Of a stretch of 64,000 nt of DNA, positions 35,380 to 47,539 are shown in pieces. The number at the start of each line of letters is the position of its first letter. The first letter of the stretch is position 1. The DNA is from Platycnemis pennipes (Eukaryota; Arthropoda; Insecta; Odonata; Platycnemididae): NCBI GenBank assembly GCA_933228895.1, contig OW121846.1:75404064-75468063 (forward strand), given 5' to 3'. Under the pieces are notes generated by a model. The model was not told where the DNA came from, ran no database searches, and saw only the letters and a list, made by a program, of their open reading frames with translations. The position numbers were made by a program, and so were the translations under genes.

Positions 35380-36260
35380 TGACAAGGAAGTCAAAGAGCT
35401 TCGGAGGGGCTGTGCGGATGTGGAATTGAGCCGCGGAGTGGGGAAGTCTCCGGAGCGAACATTTTAAGTCCTTGGAGCAATATGTGCGGTTGTGTGGAGC
35501 GGGGAGGTGGTGGGGAGGATGCCTCCCTCCGGAGTCCCGGCCAAGACGAAGCCCCCCCTCCGCCCCTGCTGCCGCTCATTCCCCGGCCGACAGCCACGGG
35601 CGAGCCCGCCGCCTCCCACCGCGGAGACGACAATGGCCGCTTAATATTTCACGACGACGGCGTCGCCAGGGGAGGGAGTGGGTGGGATAAGGTCGAACCC
35701 CGGGCTGTCGGGGGGAGAGGAGCAACGGGGGAGGCGGGTGGTGTGGGGGCGGGAGAGGCGACGCCGAAGAAACTCAAATTGAATAATGCATTCGCGCGGA
35801 GGATGATGTTTAACTTAGGTGCGGTGGAGGCTGGTTGCGGTGGGGTCTCTCCCACACCCCCTCCCCCAGCCTCGCCCCCGCCCTCCGCCCAGCCCAATGG
35901 CATGCGCCCTTAACGCCGCGAAGCCCCGAAAACCCTTCGACGGGAGGCCAAAAAAGCCCTGAATAATTGCACAGGCTCCCTTTGCACCCGTCAGTGATCC
36001 GAGGGGTGGTTCCGTGCCCGCCCTCCCTCTCTCTCTCCGCAAGTATCGCCCCTTTGCCGCCCGCCCCACGCAGCACTATCCGGGGGGCAGCGCCAATTCC
36101 CGTCAGTTTTTCGGTCGAGAGAGAGAGAGTACTTGCCGAACGAGGGGTGCCGCACCCTTTCGCCCTCGAAACCGCGAGATGGGCTTTTGAGTGGGTCGGA
36201 TTGTGAGCCGCGTCCGTGACACGCCGTCGGCCGCGTTGCTCTGGCGAAATGACACGGTTG
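35380..36260. other. Largest CpG-rich GC island
   Basis: Nearly 0.9 kb of GC- and CpG-rich sequence. It includes GGGGGCGGGAGAGGCGACGC-like G-rich runs, a C-rich run near 35850-35900 and a GA run at 36118-36130. Frames are open on both strands (35482-35913 plus, 35810-36448 minus, 35991-36377 minus) and conflict with each other. This is the best CpG-island candidate for a promoter or first exon in the window, but no downstream exon or initiator is evident. Confidence 0.5.
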
Positions 36261-37119
36261 ATGTGACCGCGCGATCGCCTTTTGAATGCTGGAACCACTT
36301 GGTCGCGGCAAATGAGGGAAAGTGACGGATTGTTTTGGTATCGGGAACTGTTTTTGATTCGTGGTGGAAGGGGGCAATGCACGATTTCCTTAGGGGGTGC
36401 CCGCGAGCTTATGATTGCTCTGAAATACTTTCGAGGTTCGAGAGTCAATTACTTAGCAGTGGATTAACTTGCAATGAAAATAGTTAACCAGTGGTTTTTT
36501 TTGCCATTTAATGCCAATATTCGTATACAATGCAATAAATTCTCCGCTTGTGCCTTAGATAACTCCATTGACAAGGTGAAATAGAATATTTTTGTATCCT
36601 TATTTAACGGATGCTAGTTGCCAACGGTTTTATGTTAACTTAGCTATAAAAGGCGTAAGGATGAGCAGTTTTATCACAGAATTCGTGTGAGAACTTATAT
36701 ATTTTTAATAAACATAGCAGTGGCCGCAAAAAAAATTAGTCCAATGTCATCAGTTTTTGAATAATTATGAGTGCAATAGGGAATAAGGCCCATTTGATTA
36801 TATCCCTTACTTATGATTTTTCCCACTTTATGTCAAAGTAAAAATAATGAAGTTACATCTGTGCCTAAATTTTTTTCTGCGCATTTAGCATTTGCTTTGC
36901 TTACACGAAGTGTTCGTTTCTGGGGGTTTCCGCAAATTTGTAATGAATTTATGATCAGATTTTGTGCTTAACCCCTGTAGGTATCACGTGGAATTTGATG
37001 TCACTTTTCGATTCAATTCTGGTTATCTGTCACTTGGTGAATGCCAACTCCCCAGAATAGAGTGAGAGAGGATACGGAGGGGTGCATTAGTAGAAGGAGG
37101 GAAATTAAATGGAAGGGGT

Positions 37120-37215
37120 TTGGAGTTTTGGAATTCCCTGATCGGTAACACTCCATCCGACAATGCTACTGAAAGGTCAGGTGTTCATATCCCACCTCGG
37201 GAAAGGATGAATTTC
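37120..37215 (+). repeat. tRNA-like SINE head, weak
   Basis: TCCCTGATCGGTAACACTCC (A-box position) and CAGGTGTTCATATCCCACCT (B box-like) at tRNA spacing, followed by GGGAAAGGATGAATTTCTTG. Diverged single copy. Confidence 0.35.
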
Positions 37216-37339
37216 TTGCGTAAGGTTGAGCTTGGGTTGGATGGTGTGATGAATCTGAGATGCTGGACCACTCCAAAACTAGTGCTGCTGCTAGCAAGCT
37301 TTAAGAGGAGGGTGACAGGAGGCGGGAATGTGGCTTGGG

Positions 37340-37600
37340 ATAGAGAATGAGTGAGGGTTGGACAGGGAAAGAAGGGTGAAGAGATTGGGGTGGGTGTGGG
37401 AGGAAGGAAGGGGTTGATGGGGACGGGCAGGAAAGGGGAGGGGAAGGGAGTGGATGTGGAGAGGGGGGATATGGCTCGGGGGAGGGAAGAGGGGGTAGAG
37501 GAGGGGCAGGGGAGGCGGGAAGGTGGCTAGCGAGGGGAGGGGTGAAGAGGGGGTGAGTGAAAGAGGAGAGGAGGGTGTAGGAGGGATGATTTTTCACGTC
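37340..37600. repeat. Strand-asymmetric purine tract
   Basis: About 250 bases are G/A-rich on the plus strand with variations on GGGAGGGGAAGGG. The minus frame across it (37301-37603) encodes Pro/Ser repeats and is an artefact of the tract. Similar asymmetric tracts occur at 42830-42980, 56960-57270 and 58250-58740, pyrimidine-rich on the plus strand. Confidence 0.6.
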
Positions 37601-37604
37601 CACG

Positions 37605-38895
37605 TCTTCCCACTCCAGGGGCTGTCGCGAGGACGTGACTGCGGCTGAGTGAGATATTTTTCACTAGCGGAAGTACGTATACAATTCCTAACCTCGGAAA
37701 ATTGGCGTACGTGCGGTTTCCATACCATAGTTAGAGCATAATTTGTTGCCAACCAGCGTGATAGTGATAGTGACGGTTGGGAGAGAAAGTTTTTCGTGAA
37801 TTTCGACGACGCTATACGATTTTTGTGAAAGCATCGAAGCATGTAGGTAGTAACGCACGGGTATACGCAGCGTGGGTGTTTGGAATTCCAAATACTAGTT
37901 CGGTTGGCTTATGGTCGAACGATTTCCCTCATTTTACTCATGATAGTACAACGCAAGTATTGCTGTATGTCAACTTACTTTTATTCAACCTATTCCCACG
38001 AACAGTAGGTCATTACCTATTTTAATTCCGTGACATTGTTTTCTAACGGAATCAAACAATTCTTCATGATGAATTCGTAAGATATCATGAAATACTTGGT
38101 CATTGGATTTGTTTTCGTTGAGTTAAGGTCGTGGCAGTCGCATTCATTGTTACGTAGCTGAATGTTTCTCTGGGATTTGGAATATAAAAATGAATAATAA
38201 TAATAATAATGTTATTTTTAATGCTATGCTTCTATATAATAGGTTGGTTTCCTTCATCAGAGAAAATAGAATTATTTTTTTGAGATTCGTGGCCCACCAT
38301 AAATATAATCCTCATGCTCAAATAATTTGGATTAAGAAATCCCAGTTTAGTACAAGAAAATTAAATGTTTATGTTAAGCTTATATGAAAAAGCCTAGAAA
38401 TGTCGGGCCTGCGGAAACCATGGTGACATGACTACGCAGGTGCATAGTATGCATTGTAAGGCATGGGAAATATTTTTATCCTGATCTTACAGTGGTATTT
38501 TAGTCTCTATACTCTGATAAACATGCATTAATGATCGCCTATGAACATTATCAAATCTCGGAGTATCCTTCGTTAAACTTGTTATGAGTGCTCATTATCT
38601 AACTTCCTATACTTCCTAATAACTACTAAACTAAAAAACTAAAAAAACCCATATTTTTATTGATTCCAGTAACAGCCTCAATACGGGTTTATTTAGCTCA
38701 TTGAAAAAGCGAAAAAAAACTTATGCATGTTGTGTTGGTGATAAAATTGTGGCATTTCCATGATTATGGATGGATAAAATTGAATAATCTCTCAAACAGA
38801 GAGAAGTTTTTAGGCCTTGAGAATATTTTGTGAGAATCAAGTCATTCCAAGAACTCAGACTTGATGCAAGAAACTGCTTTAAACTTCGCTATATA
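37605..38895. other. AT-rich DNA with an (AAT)n run
   Basis: A short (AAT)n microsatellite lies at about 38192-38210. Otherwise nothing identifiable. Confidence 0.45.
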
Positions 38896-38898
38896 TCC

Positions 38899-38936
38899 TC
38901 GCTACGTATGGTTGCTGATGAGCAACCATACGTAGC
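38899..38936. repeat. Perfect hairpin: 17-bp stem, 4-nt loop
   Basis: Arms 38899-38915 (CGCTACGTATGGTTGCT) and 38920-38936 (AGCAACCATACGTAGCG) are exact reverse complements around GATG. There is no T-run after it to suggest a terminator and no coding context. It could be a fold-back from replication slippage or a small structured RNA. Confidence 0.9.
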
Positions 38937-38939
38937 GTA

Positions 38940-40660
38940 ACCATCGTTCTCTCATTTCCGACTGATTATTTTAATTCGTAATCACAGGAAATATAAATAA
39001 ATATGAGGAGTGCTAAAGCCACAGTTTTCTAGGGCAGAGTTAAAAAAATTGTTTCAGCAAACGTGCCCCTTTTTACTATAAGTTGCAATGATGAATATAA
39101 AACCTGGTTGAATCTGCATAGAAATTGGCCATCGCTGATGTGTCAATATTTGATCGTTAAATTGCCTTTCGTGAGTAAATTTTTTAAGCCTTTCGTAAAT
39201 TTCCTTGAATATTTACGGACGTTTTCTGATAATTTCTAATTAATTTAAGCAAAGGGCTTTCAGCGTAGTTGGATTTGTGTTCTTCTGAGACTTTCCGGGT
39301 TAATATTCTGGCATTTCTTCCGTAAAGTCCCCCTTGCTTAAAATGTTCATATATTCTATATTCTAGGAGTTTTTTTTCATAAATTGGGGGAATTGGATAA
39401 AAAAACTGTCCCAATTCATTAATCTAACAGATAGTAGACCCTTATAAACATGTTATAATGAAGGATGTATTTTCATTTGATGTTGGTGTTAAATCTGTCA
39501 TGTAACTACTATGCAGAAAATCAATCAGAGTAAGAATAATAATACTGGGTTGAGAATCCAACGTTATTAGAACACCCCAGTGGTAGTTCGTTCCGCTAAA
39601 TCTGGCCCACGTAGTGGGAATAAGAAGTGAAGATTGCACAGATGCATGGGTGAAGTTGGTATACGTCCTAATTTACTCGCAAACGTTCCCGCATTTGCAC
39701 AATTTTTCCTCGTAAGACATGGCTTTACATGTCGTAATTATCCAAGCGCAACTGTTCTCGCAATAGTCTGTATAGTTTCCTCGACCGTGTAGAACGACCT
39801 TAGTAACGGATTAAATTCACGTTGGGTGTGCTTTTCATTAGCTCAGAGTACCCGACATTTTCATAAAATTGTATCATGGGTTCAACCGATTCACAATTAA
39901 CCTGTATTCATTGAATTCAATTGTGATACGAAGCTAATGTGTTTGCTTTTATCACCATTTGTAGATGTTTATGCTAAGCACAGAAATGTCATATGGCTCT
40001 GAGGCTAAGATTACCTTAGAAAATCGAGACTGTTCACTCATGTTCGATTTCAGCAAAATGACGCATACAAGAAGCCGATGTTATGAATGACACTTTCATG
40101 ACCTGGTTGTTTTGATCATGTCTATTTTGGTGGTGGTTTTTTTGCTGTAAGAAAAATATGATTAAGTGCATTTGAAAATTATGTTAGCTGTGAACTAGAA
40201 TGTATGTTGACTGAAATTGGGTTATTGTCTACTTTATTTTCAACTTGGCTTGATTATACCTGACGTATTTCGCCTTTTTATACTTGTTATAGTGCCATCG
40301 AATACAATGTTAATTTTCATTTTAATAAACTGTAAAAAACATCGATTCAAAAGTAAATATTGTGATCCAGTGGATTATTGATTGAGACTTTGTGGAATTC
40401 CATAATGAAAAAGGAAATCGTAACGAAAACTTAAGCGTTCCATGAGCTAAATTATGCTTTAATGAGTCATGTTTTGCTACACTAAATCATCGAAGCATAC
40501 TTTAACCTGATTTCCTTTGTGGAATGAATCGCTTAGCATGGTCACTTCGTTATTGCGTAGACACTAACAATTTAGCTGTACGTGACTGCTATACTTGACT
40601 TGATTCCATGTATTAGTATCACTTTAGCTCTTAGTTGCATATCAGTAGTGCATGTGTAGT
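38940..40660. other. AT-rich DNA, nothing recognised
   Basis: No repeat family or exon identified. Confidence 0.45.
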
Positions 40661-40664
40661 GATT

Positions 40665-40705
40665 TTCACCCCCTGTCACAAAACCTCGCTGTGGATAGTT
40701 GGGTT
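40665..40705 (+). repeat. Possible L2-like LINE 3' tail fragment
   Basis: TTCACCCCCTGTCACAAAAC followed by CTCGCTGTGGATAGTT resembles the minus-strand tail of the LINE at 55965-56690 (TTCACCCCCTGCCACACACA, CCTCGTGGTGGCTCGC). Only about 35 bases, so tentative. Confidence 0.3.
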
Positions 40706-41329
40706 TTAAGGAGATGTAGATGAAGTAATCAATAGTCACGAAGTCACTCTACGGAATCAAGCCTGATAGGTTTGAATCTGCTGCAGTAAGCATTTGAAGT
40801 AACACATCGTTACCCTATATCAAGTATACTCAATGACTGTCGGCAGCTTCGTAGAAGCACAAAATTGCAAGACGGTGGCATGAGAGGATCGGCTCATGAT
40901 ATCTTTCAAATACGACAGCTGTGCTTTCTTGATTAATTTTACTTCGCATTGACTGAAGTTCAATCCCTTATATACGGGTAAAGTAATATCTACCGTTATT
41001 ATTTAAACTCCTGCCATGGTTAGACCCTGGCAGAAAGAGAATCATCACCAGACTTGCACTGATAAAATGTTGAAATTATTTTGTTTACGTGCCTAACGTG
41101 CAAGAAGATGTCTAAAAAATAGCATGAATAGTACATTCAGAGATTTTTGCAGAGATACAAAAAGCCTTGAGTGTCCATTACTTATCCTAGCGATTAGTGC
41201 AGTCTTTTATTGTCTCTTATTGTACGCCGAATGAATGACATTTTATACATTACTGCTCGCATTGTATCTCACTTATTCCATATTAGTCATGCAACTCACT
41301 GAATTTCACTGGGGTGTGTCATATATTTT

Positions 41330-41670
41330 TTGTACATTTTCATTAAAGTTTACTCCTTAATTCTGTACTGGATTTATTCTATACATCAATCTATTATAAA
41401 ATGGTGTACTCCCACCTAGATCTTCAAACGTTTTGGACACAATATATTACCTATAATAACTTTGCAAATCTAGCTGCTCTTCACTGCACGCTATATAATT
41501 TAGAATTATAACCTACATCAACTGGATCCCGTAACTTGTTGTACGTTCTCGTTTGGTTATAGGTTTTTAAGTAATATCGAACACAGTTTTCTCGTTGCCT
41601 TTCCAATGGTGTTAACATCCTTAATAAAAGATTAAGATTAAATAAATAGGAGTGACTCTGAACCAAAATT
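41330..41670 (-). mobile_element. L2/CR1-type LINE relic
   Basis: The minus strand encodes TYNKLRDPVDVGYNSKLYSV, Q, a stop, then RAARFAK. This corresponds to the WDP...KxVQRRAARF block of L2/CR1-type reverse transcriptases. The nucleotide sequence parallels 56480-56540 (CTGCACGCT near GGATCCC, on the plus strand). The copy is short and heavily decayed. Confidence 0.5.
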
Positions 41671-42068
41671 TTTACATTTTATGACAAAAGGCATGGAATT
41701 GGATTTCCTAGAGCTATATGAAATTGTAAATTATCCTGTATTTAACCACCTGTGCGAATACCATATGTATGATTCTCAGTCACCACTTTTAAATATTTGA
41801 CTGTGTGCCTTTGGCTTATTTGTTTTTAACCTTCTCTGTCGTAAATACCGGCATTCTCTATCTTTTATCCGTCAAAACAAACTGGTTGATGTGCTCCTGT
41901 GATGCAAACATCCCCATTACCATCTGACCCATTCCATTCACCTCGCTTGATTTTTCTTCCCCTCTCCTTCGTTACCTTACTCCCCCCCCCTTACCTTCGG
42001 TGTGTATACTGTATCGTGTACTGAGATGTTATACGTGGACAATGACACTCAGTCGCCGAAACCATTAG

Positions 42069-42170
42069 CGCTCTCTGCATGGTTCCTGGTTTCCTTCCGC
42101 GTGGGATGGCAAGATGGCAACAGTTTCGCTGACTATCCTGTCAGCGTCTTCAGGTCGAAGCATGCAGAGA
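42069..42170 (-). mobile_element. Hammerhead-like motif inside a 12-bp inverted repeat
   Basis: At 42121-42154 the minus strand has CCTGAAGA, C, then a GCTGAC/GTCAGC stem with an AGGATA loop, then GAAACTG. The order is again CUGANGA, stem II, GAAA, with one extra nucleotide before stem II, or equivalently a G12 that pairs into the stem. A perfect 12-bp inverted repeat (GCTCTCTGCATG near 42070; CATGCAGAGAGC near 42160) brackets it. A minus frame (42065-42256) reads across but is not called as a gene. Confidence 0.45.
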
Positions 42171-42324
42171 GCATCTAACCAACGCCGTGGAATCTTCGAT
42201 CTAATACCATTTTCGATTTTTAAATATGGTGAAAATAGTAACTGGTCTTTGTTCATTCCTCATCATGGATGTAACTAATTTTCACAAGGTGAAGCCTGAT
42301 ACCATTGATGCTCCTAATGCCCCT

Positions 42325-42460
42325 ACCGGCCCCGGAGGCTAAGGGGTAAATCCCTTGCCTGTCTATCTCAGGGTCGTGGGTTCGAGTACCTCCCGGGGAG
42401 GATTTTTGCTTCCTGGCTCATGGATGTTTGTGCAGTCAAATCTGTTAATCATAAGGGAGG
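42325..42460 (+). repeat. tRNA-derived SINE-like unit
   Basis: GGAGGCTAAGGGGTAAATCC (A-box region), CGTGGGTTCGAGTACCTCCC (B box with flanking stem), then GGATTTTTGCTTCC. Well-formed tRNA-like head, no sibling found in the window. Confidence 0.55.
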
Positions 42461-42779
42461 AATCGATAGTCCTAATTTTTCAGATTAATTAAAGATAAAT
42501 TTAATGTAATTAATACCAATCCAACGGAGGTTAACAAACATTACTTTCTCTTAGATTGGCATACATATTTCCTGGATGCCTTCCCAGCAATAGGTCTTAG
42601 GTAGTCGTAACAACTTAATATTTCAAAGACTCGCTAACAGTTTTATATCCTTTGGTATTGTAATGCCACCGTAATTAGACTGTCCGTGCTGCGTTTTCTA
42701 TCTAGCACAATGCGGTACTGTCTTCTCAGCCACAGTGACACATATGAAGACGAGATGGTCGCGTAGTCATGCGCCGCTG

Positions 42780-43560
42780 AGTAACTTTGAGCTTTCCCGG
42801 ACCTAGCGCTCCAGCAATCGCGCACTCTTCTCCTCGCCGGCCCTCCCAACGCCTTCCTGTCTGCCTTCCTCACACCCCCTGCCACACTTCCCTCGACCAC
42901 CCGACCATTTCCCTGCCCAAAACTATTCTCTCCCCGCCCCTCCCCTCCTGTCACTCTTCCCAACTGTCCTGTCATTCCTGTCCTTCTGCGGAAGAAGGTG
43001 CTTGGGCCACCGGGGCATTCCCAGCTATGTTTACCTCCGGGTTTTGTTTTACTGCTTCCTCCGCTACCACGTATGCCAACGCTCATAGATGAGAGGGCGA
43101 CGCTTACCTGTCCACGGAAGGGTATAAACGAGTTTGCCGACGCATGTGCATTTGTATGTGGGGATTTAGGTCTGCTTGCGCGCGATTGCATGCGCGACCA
43201 CGTACGGCCCAGTGTCGTCGCGTCCGGTCGCGGATAAAAAGGGTTACAAAGGACGCGAATGCATTTTTTGTTGTTTTACCGAAAAATATACTCTAGTACT
43301 CTCACCTTTGTGAACCCCGAGGGTGGGAAAGTAAGCGCTGATGACGAGGGTGCGGTGGCTGGGACGATTTTTGGGAGAGCGTGAGTTAAGAGTTGGGGAG
43401 GGTTGAGGGGCGGGGATTAGCACGCTCGGGGGGGAGGGGAGAAGCTTTTAGGCGGCGACACTGAGCCCTGGTGGATTGAAGGCTCCGAAGAGCCATAGAT
43501 GTACGAGCCGGGGACCATGTTGTCAGTTAAGTGGCGCGGCTCGGACGGGTGGGTTGGCAC
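42780..43560. other. GC-rich island containing a pyrimidine tract
   Basis: 42830-42985 is C/T-rich on the plus strand. 43080-43240 is CpG-rich (CGCGCGATTGCATGCGCG, with a near-palindrome at 43178-43195), and 43320-43480 is G-rich. Overlapping frames on both strands (42643-43191 minus, 42787-43092 plus) are compositional. A TATAAA-like step lies at 43122-43127. Promoter function is unproven. Confidence 0.45.
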
Positions 43561-43758
43561 CGGAACCGAGAAATGGTGAAACAAATCCAAATTGAAATGA
43601 TGTTGAGGCCTGAAAGGAAGGTTTCCAAAATGTGCGGTGATTTTTTTTCCTCAGAGGTTCACGGCAGGTGCGATGCACTGAACGATTTTTAAGGTGGGGC
43701 CGTTTGAAGATAAAAAGGTGGAAGATGTTATCAGAGGTTGTCGGAGAGAAAGGGACGC

Positions 43759-43779
43759 GAGAGAGAGAGAGAGAGAGAG
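43759..43779. repeat. (GA)n microsatellite
   Basis: About ten uninterrupted GA units. Confidence 0.9.
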
Positions 43780-43784
43780 TATTA

Positions 43785-45770
43785 ACGAGGTGTTCTTGAG
43801 GGATAGGTTCTGAGGTGAGGCAAGGGCACGTTTTGTATCCCGCGCGATTACAGAGAGGAGTGGTTGTGGATTTGAGCTGAGTGGCGCAAGTGAAGAGGGT
43901 TTTAGTGGTTTCAGTCCGAAGGGACTGGTAGTATTCTGAGATCCATGCCACTCTTGTTGCGCATCGGTTATTCAAATGGGATATTCTTTGATTTATCTCC
44001 AATGTTTGATTTGATTTTTTTCAATTTTTATTGTAATGATATATGTATATCATAAAATAATAATTGTTTATAGATTTGATTTTATGGCACATTTATTGTT
44101 TATTATCAATTTCTTAAATTATAGCCAAATTTTTCCTCGTGGTTTGGAGGAACCAGTGAAAGTCATATTCTCCCAGTTTTTTCCTAGTTAACTTCACCGT
44201 TATCTATCTAACATAGATGTTTTGGAGTTCAATTCATAACCCTAATTCTTAAGAACACATATGTGGTTTCTTTCAATGCAATACGCGTATGCAATAAATG
44301 TGCCCTTTGTCCTAGGCCAAGTAAAAGTCCACCGGACAGCAATTGGAAGATAGTTTGTGAACTGTTGAGCAGCTATTATTTTGATGAATGTGAATTGTAC
44401 TTTTTTTCGTAATAAGACCTGCTATCTTGGTCATAGTCATCATTGTTTTCCTATATTTGCTGAGCTTAAAGCATTCCAATCAAAGAGTTTAATTTACAAC
44501 AATTTACCTATAAATATAATTATAGGGTGAACAATAATCAAGCCAATGAAAATACAAATGTAACATGCATCAGTCAAAGCTGGCATAACCAGTGCATGCA
44601 TGCGTTACTATAATTTACGCATAGGTGTCACGATTAAAAAAGATCATATCTTTGCATAAGTTCATTCGATATTAATACGAATAAAGATCATTACAAAATT
44701 TATTATATTCTGTACGTATTTGGTTTAATTTTTGCAGTAGTCACTGCTAACATTCGTTTTGTAACATACCAACTCATATCTACATTTGTTTGCTGGAACA
44801 TGAAAATTCATTAGGTCTATTCATTAGCCTACCACTTTCTCCTTTACATATGATATCATGTAGAGATATCAGGTAATTCAATACTTTCCTGCCTCATAAT
44901 TCTTGGCAATTGAACATTATCAGGAGGTCCTTATGCTTCACATAAGTTTTAAGGATGAGATGGACATGATTCCGAATATAACACATACACCGTAAAAACT
45001 TTATATGAAATCTCTCACTCATTTCAATATCATTTTTTGCGTAAGGGTTCCAAACCATAGAATTGTACTCATTACAAGAGAAAAATACAAAAATGTTAGC
45101 TTTATTTCAGTCCTGAAATACTTTTATTTACGGTATAGGCTTTGTAGTTATAAGCGGACTTTGTTATTTACAATATTTTATCAAAAAAAGGCCATTTTAC
45201 GCTAAAAAATAATGCCAGAGATGTTTTGTCTCTTTTCCTCTCCATTATCTGTTTGATCATTCAGTAGTGTTTACGTAGCACATTCTTGCTCCTAGAATAT
45301 GTTATAACGGAGCACTTATTAACATTAAAGTGCAAAAACCTTTTTATTGACTACATAATTAAATTATGCTAATCATTCTACACTGGTAAACAATAATCCA
45401 AATATCCACTCTTCTTTATATCTTAATATCATCAGATAAAATTGGTTCTAGACTTGTTATTATAAATAAAAATGGTAGTTTATTCATCTTATCATGAAAA
45501 AGCCTTAAACAGGGACCCACGGCCGTAACTGATTGTAAGAAATTTATTGCACCCTGCCTGTTGGAAAATTTATAAATTCAGTTAAAGATATCTTTTTAAT
45601 ATGTCTTTACGATTAGTTTCAAAAATATATTATTAGTCTCGGAAAGCCTTACAAAATTTGAGGGCGATAGGAATTGTTGGTAAACGTAAGCAAAACGCAT
45701 CGTTATTTAGTAATTTTCACCGAATAAAGTTATAGTTGCTAGAGGAAAAGATCGATAACTCAGATTATAA
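43785..45770. other. AT-rich DNA, nothing recognised
   Basis: The minus frame 43523-44002 lies at the edge of this stretch and has no recognisable domain. The rest is AT-rich without repeats that I can place. Confidence 0.4.
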
Positions 45771-45774
45771 GAGT

Positions 45775-46030
45775 CGTAGAGGACAGGTCTCGCCAAGAGA
45801 AAGAATATTTTTCGGAAGCGGAGGAGAAAGAGTGGAAGATACTCGGGATCTGACGAAAGAGGCCAAGGGATTCACAGTTTGATGTCCCATTTCACTGACG
45901 AACACTGAACTTGAAGTCATCTACACATGTCATTGGGGTTGGTACTAGATTCTTCTAAAAATCTGCCACTGCCGGAATTTATCCCCGATGTACTCTAGCC
46001 GCTTAATACGCCCGATTCCCCATGAGTAAA
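45775..46030 (-). repeat. SINE family A, minus-strand copy (A3)
   Basis: On the minus strand: GCGGCTAGAGTACATCGGGG, AATTCCGGCAGTGGCAGATT, GTTCAGTGTTCGTCAG, TGGGACATCAAACTG and CCTTGGCCTCTTTCGTCAG. These are the family A head and body in order, at moderate divergence. It lies about 350 bp from the end of the PLE relic. Confidence 0.75.
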
Positions 46031-46370
46031 AATAAGAATTATTGTCCCACTAACATTCTTCCTACAAAACGGATATTCCAGCAATCCGACTTCCTGAATG
46101 ACGTGTTACAGTTGCTAAACTTGCTCAATGACTCCAATTATAGCTTTCCAAATATTTGCAGCTAATAGTCACCTGATTTATTGCGTGTGGCGCAGTATGA
46201 AACAGAAAGTAGCTTTATGAGAAATATTCAACTCCTGGCACAGTGTATTTTGCTGCTGGCAACACTACAGAATTCACTTTAGGCACATTGTTCAGAAATC
46301 CACCGTTCCCATTTTTCACTGCTTGGACCTCGTGCGTTATTTTGTTCGGAACCCAATCTTCGTAAATATT

Positions 46371-47533
46371 TCAAGCTTCTATAAAAATGCATGATGAATC
46401 GGTGTCGTGTGGCCAAAGGAGAAAAACATCATCAATATAGCGGAGCCATAGGAGCGGCTTGAGGGGACATGTGGATAGAAAACTCTTCAAGGAGGTCGAG
46501 GAAGAGGTTGTCATAAGAGAGACTAAACCTACTTCCCATGGCACAGCCCCTAGTTTGAAGGTAGAATTGGTTGTTAAAAGAAAAGGATTTTGAGTAAGGA
46601 TGAGGTTGGTAAGGTCAAGAAGGAAGTCAGTGCTAGGAGTGTGTGGAGTAGAACGTTGGTTTAAGAAATGGCGGAGAGAGGAGAGGCCTTCGGAGTGAGG
46701 AATAGAGGTATAGAGAGAGGTAACGTCAATGGTGGCCATAATGATATTTTGATCATTAGGAAGTGGAGTGGAATTGAGGCGGTCGAGGGAGTTGCAGGTA
46801 TATTTGATGTAGGAGGAGAGGCCATGGACTAGAGGTTGAAGGTAAAAATCTACAAAGGCGGAGATGCGTTCGATGGGTGAGTAATAGGAGGAGACTATAG
46901 GACGGCGAGGATTATTGGGCTTGTGAATTTTTGGGAGGATGCAGAAACGGGGGGAGCGGGGATGGGGAGGGGTGAGAAGGGAAATGCCGTGCTGGGTGAG
47001 ACCTTCATTCCCTTCTCGTTTAATAGTGTGACAATTTCGTTGAGGAATTGTGGGTTAGAATCATGGGGTACAGAGTTATAGGAAGTAGTGTCCGAAAGTT
47101 GTTTGAGGGTCTCATTAGTGCAATCGGAGGAATTAAGGACCACAACGGTGGAGCCTTTATCAGAGGGGGTGATGACAACGTTGGGATTAGAGGTGATGTT
47201 ATGAAGGGCTGAGATTTCTGCGGGAGAGAGATTGGATTTAGGTTTAAGGGAGTTGATGAAGGTGGGATTGGAAATCTTAGAGAGGAGGAGGTTACAAAAT
47301 ATTTCGATAGGGTAATTGGATTGGTCATTTCGTTTGTCTTGTAACTGCATGTGTAAAATTTTCCTCGTGGTGGTAGCATTATGCCTCTCAGTGTCATATA
47401 AGTTTTCTGTTTCCGGAGTAGTATTCATTGCATTCCTCCATGGTAGTAACTGTGAACTTATTCTCTCTGATTTGTAATGCATACCCGGTGATGGTTCACT
47501 CCATACCTTACACTCTTGCGCTTGTGAAAACAA
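46371..47533 (-). pseudogene. Penelope-like element reverse transcriptase, decayed
   Basis: The minus strand encodes PLE-type RT in order. An N-terminal region contains ITPSDKGSTVVVLNSSD (about 47125-47175). Then come ILPKIHKPNNPRRPIVSS (about 46880-46940), DVTSLYTSIPHSEG (about 46690-46730, motif A), CAMGSRFSLSYDNLFLDLLE (about 46490-46550) and LRYIDDVFLLWP (about 46415-46450, motif C). A frameshift near 47005 separates the first two parts. Two compensating shifts around 46555 and 46475 displace only the AMGSRF block, so the same open frame resumes at YIDD. Coding similarity stops abruptly at about 46378, before the thumb and GIY-YIG domains, which indicates a truncated or interrupted copy. 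Confidence 0.85.
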
Positions 47534-47539
47534 AAGAAG

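Noticed and set aside
35810..36448. 212-codon minus-strand frame
   Set aside because: Lies in the CpG-rich island with conflicting frames on both strands and no recognisable domain; treated as compositional.
37301..37603. Proline-rich 100-codon minus frame
   Set aside because: Direct readthrough of a purine/pyrimidine simple tract.
43523..44002. 159-codon minus-strand frame
   Set aside because: Crosses a (GA)n microsatellite read as Ser/Leu repeats and has no domain signature.
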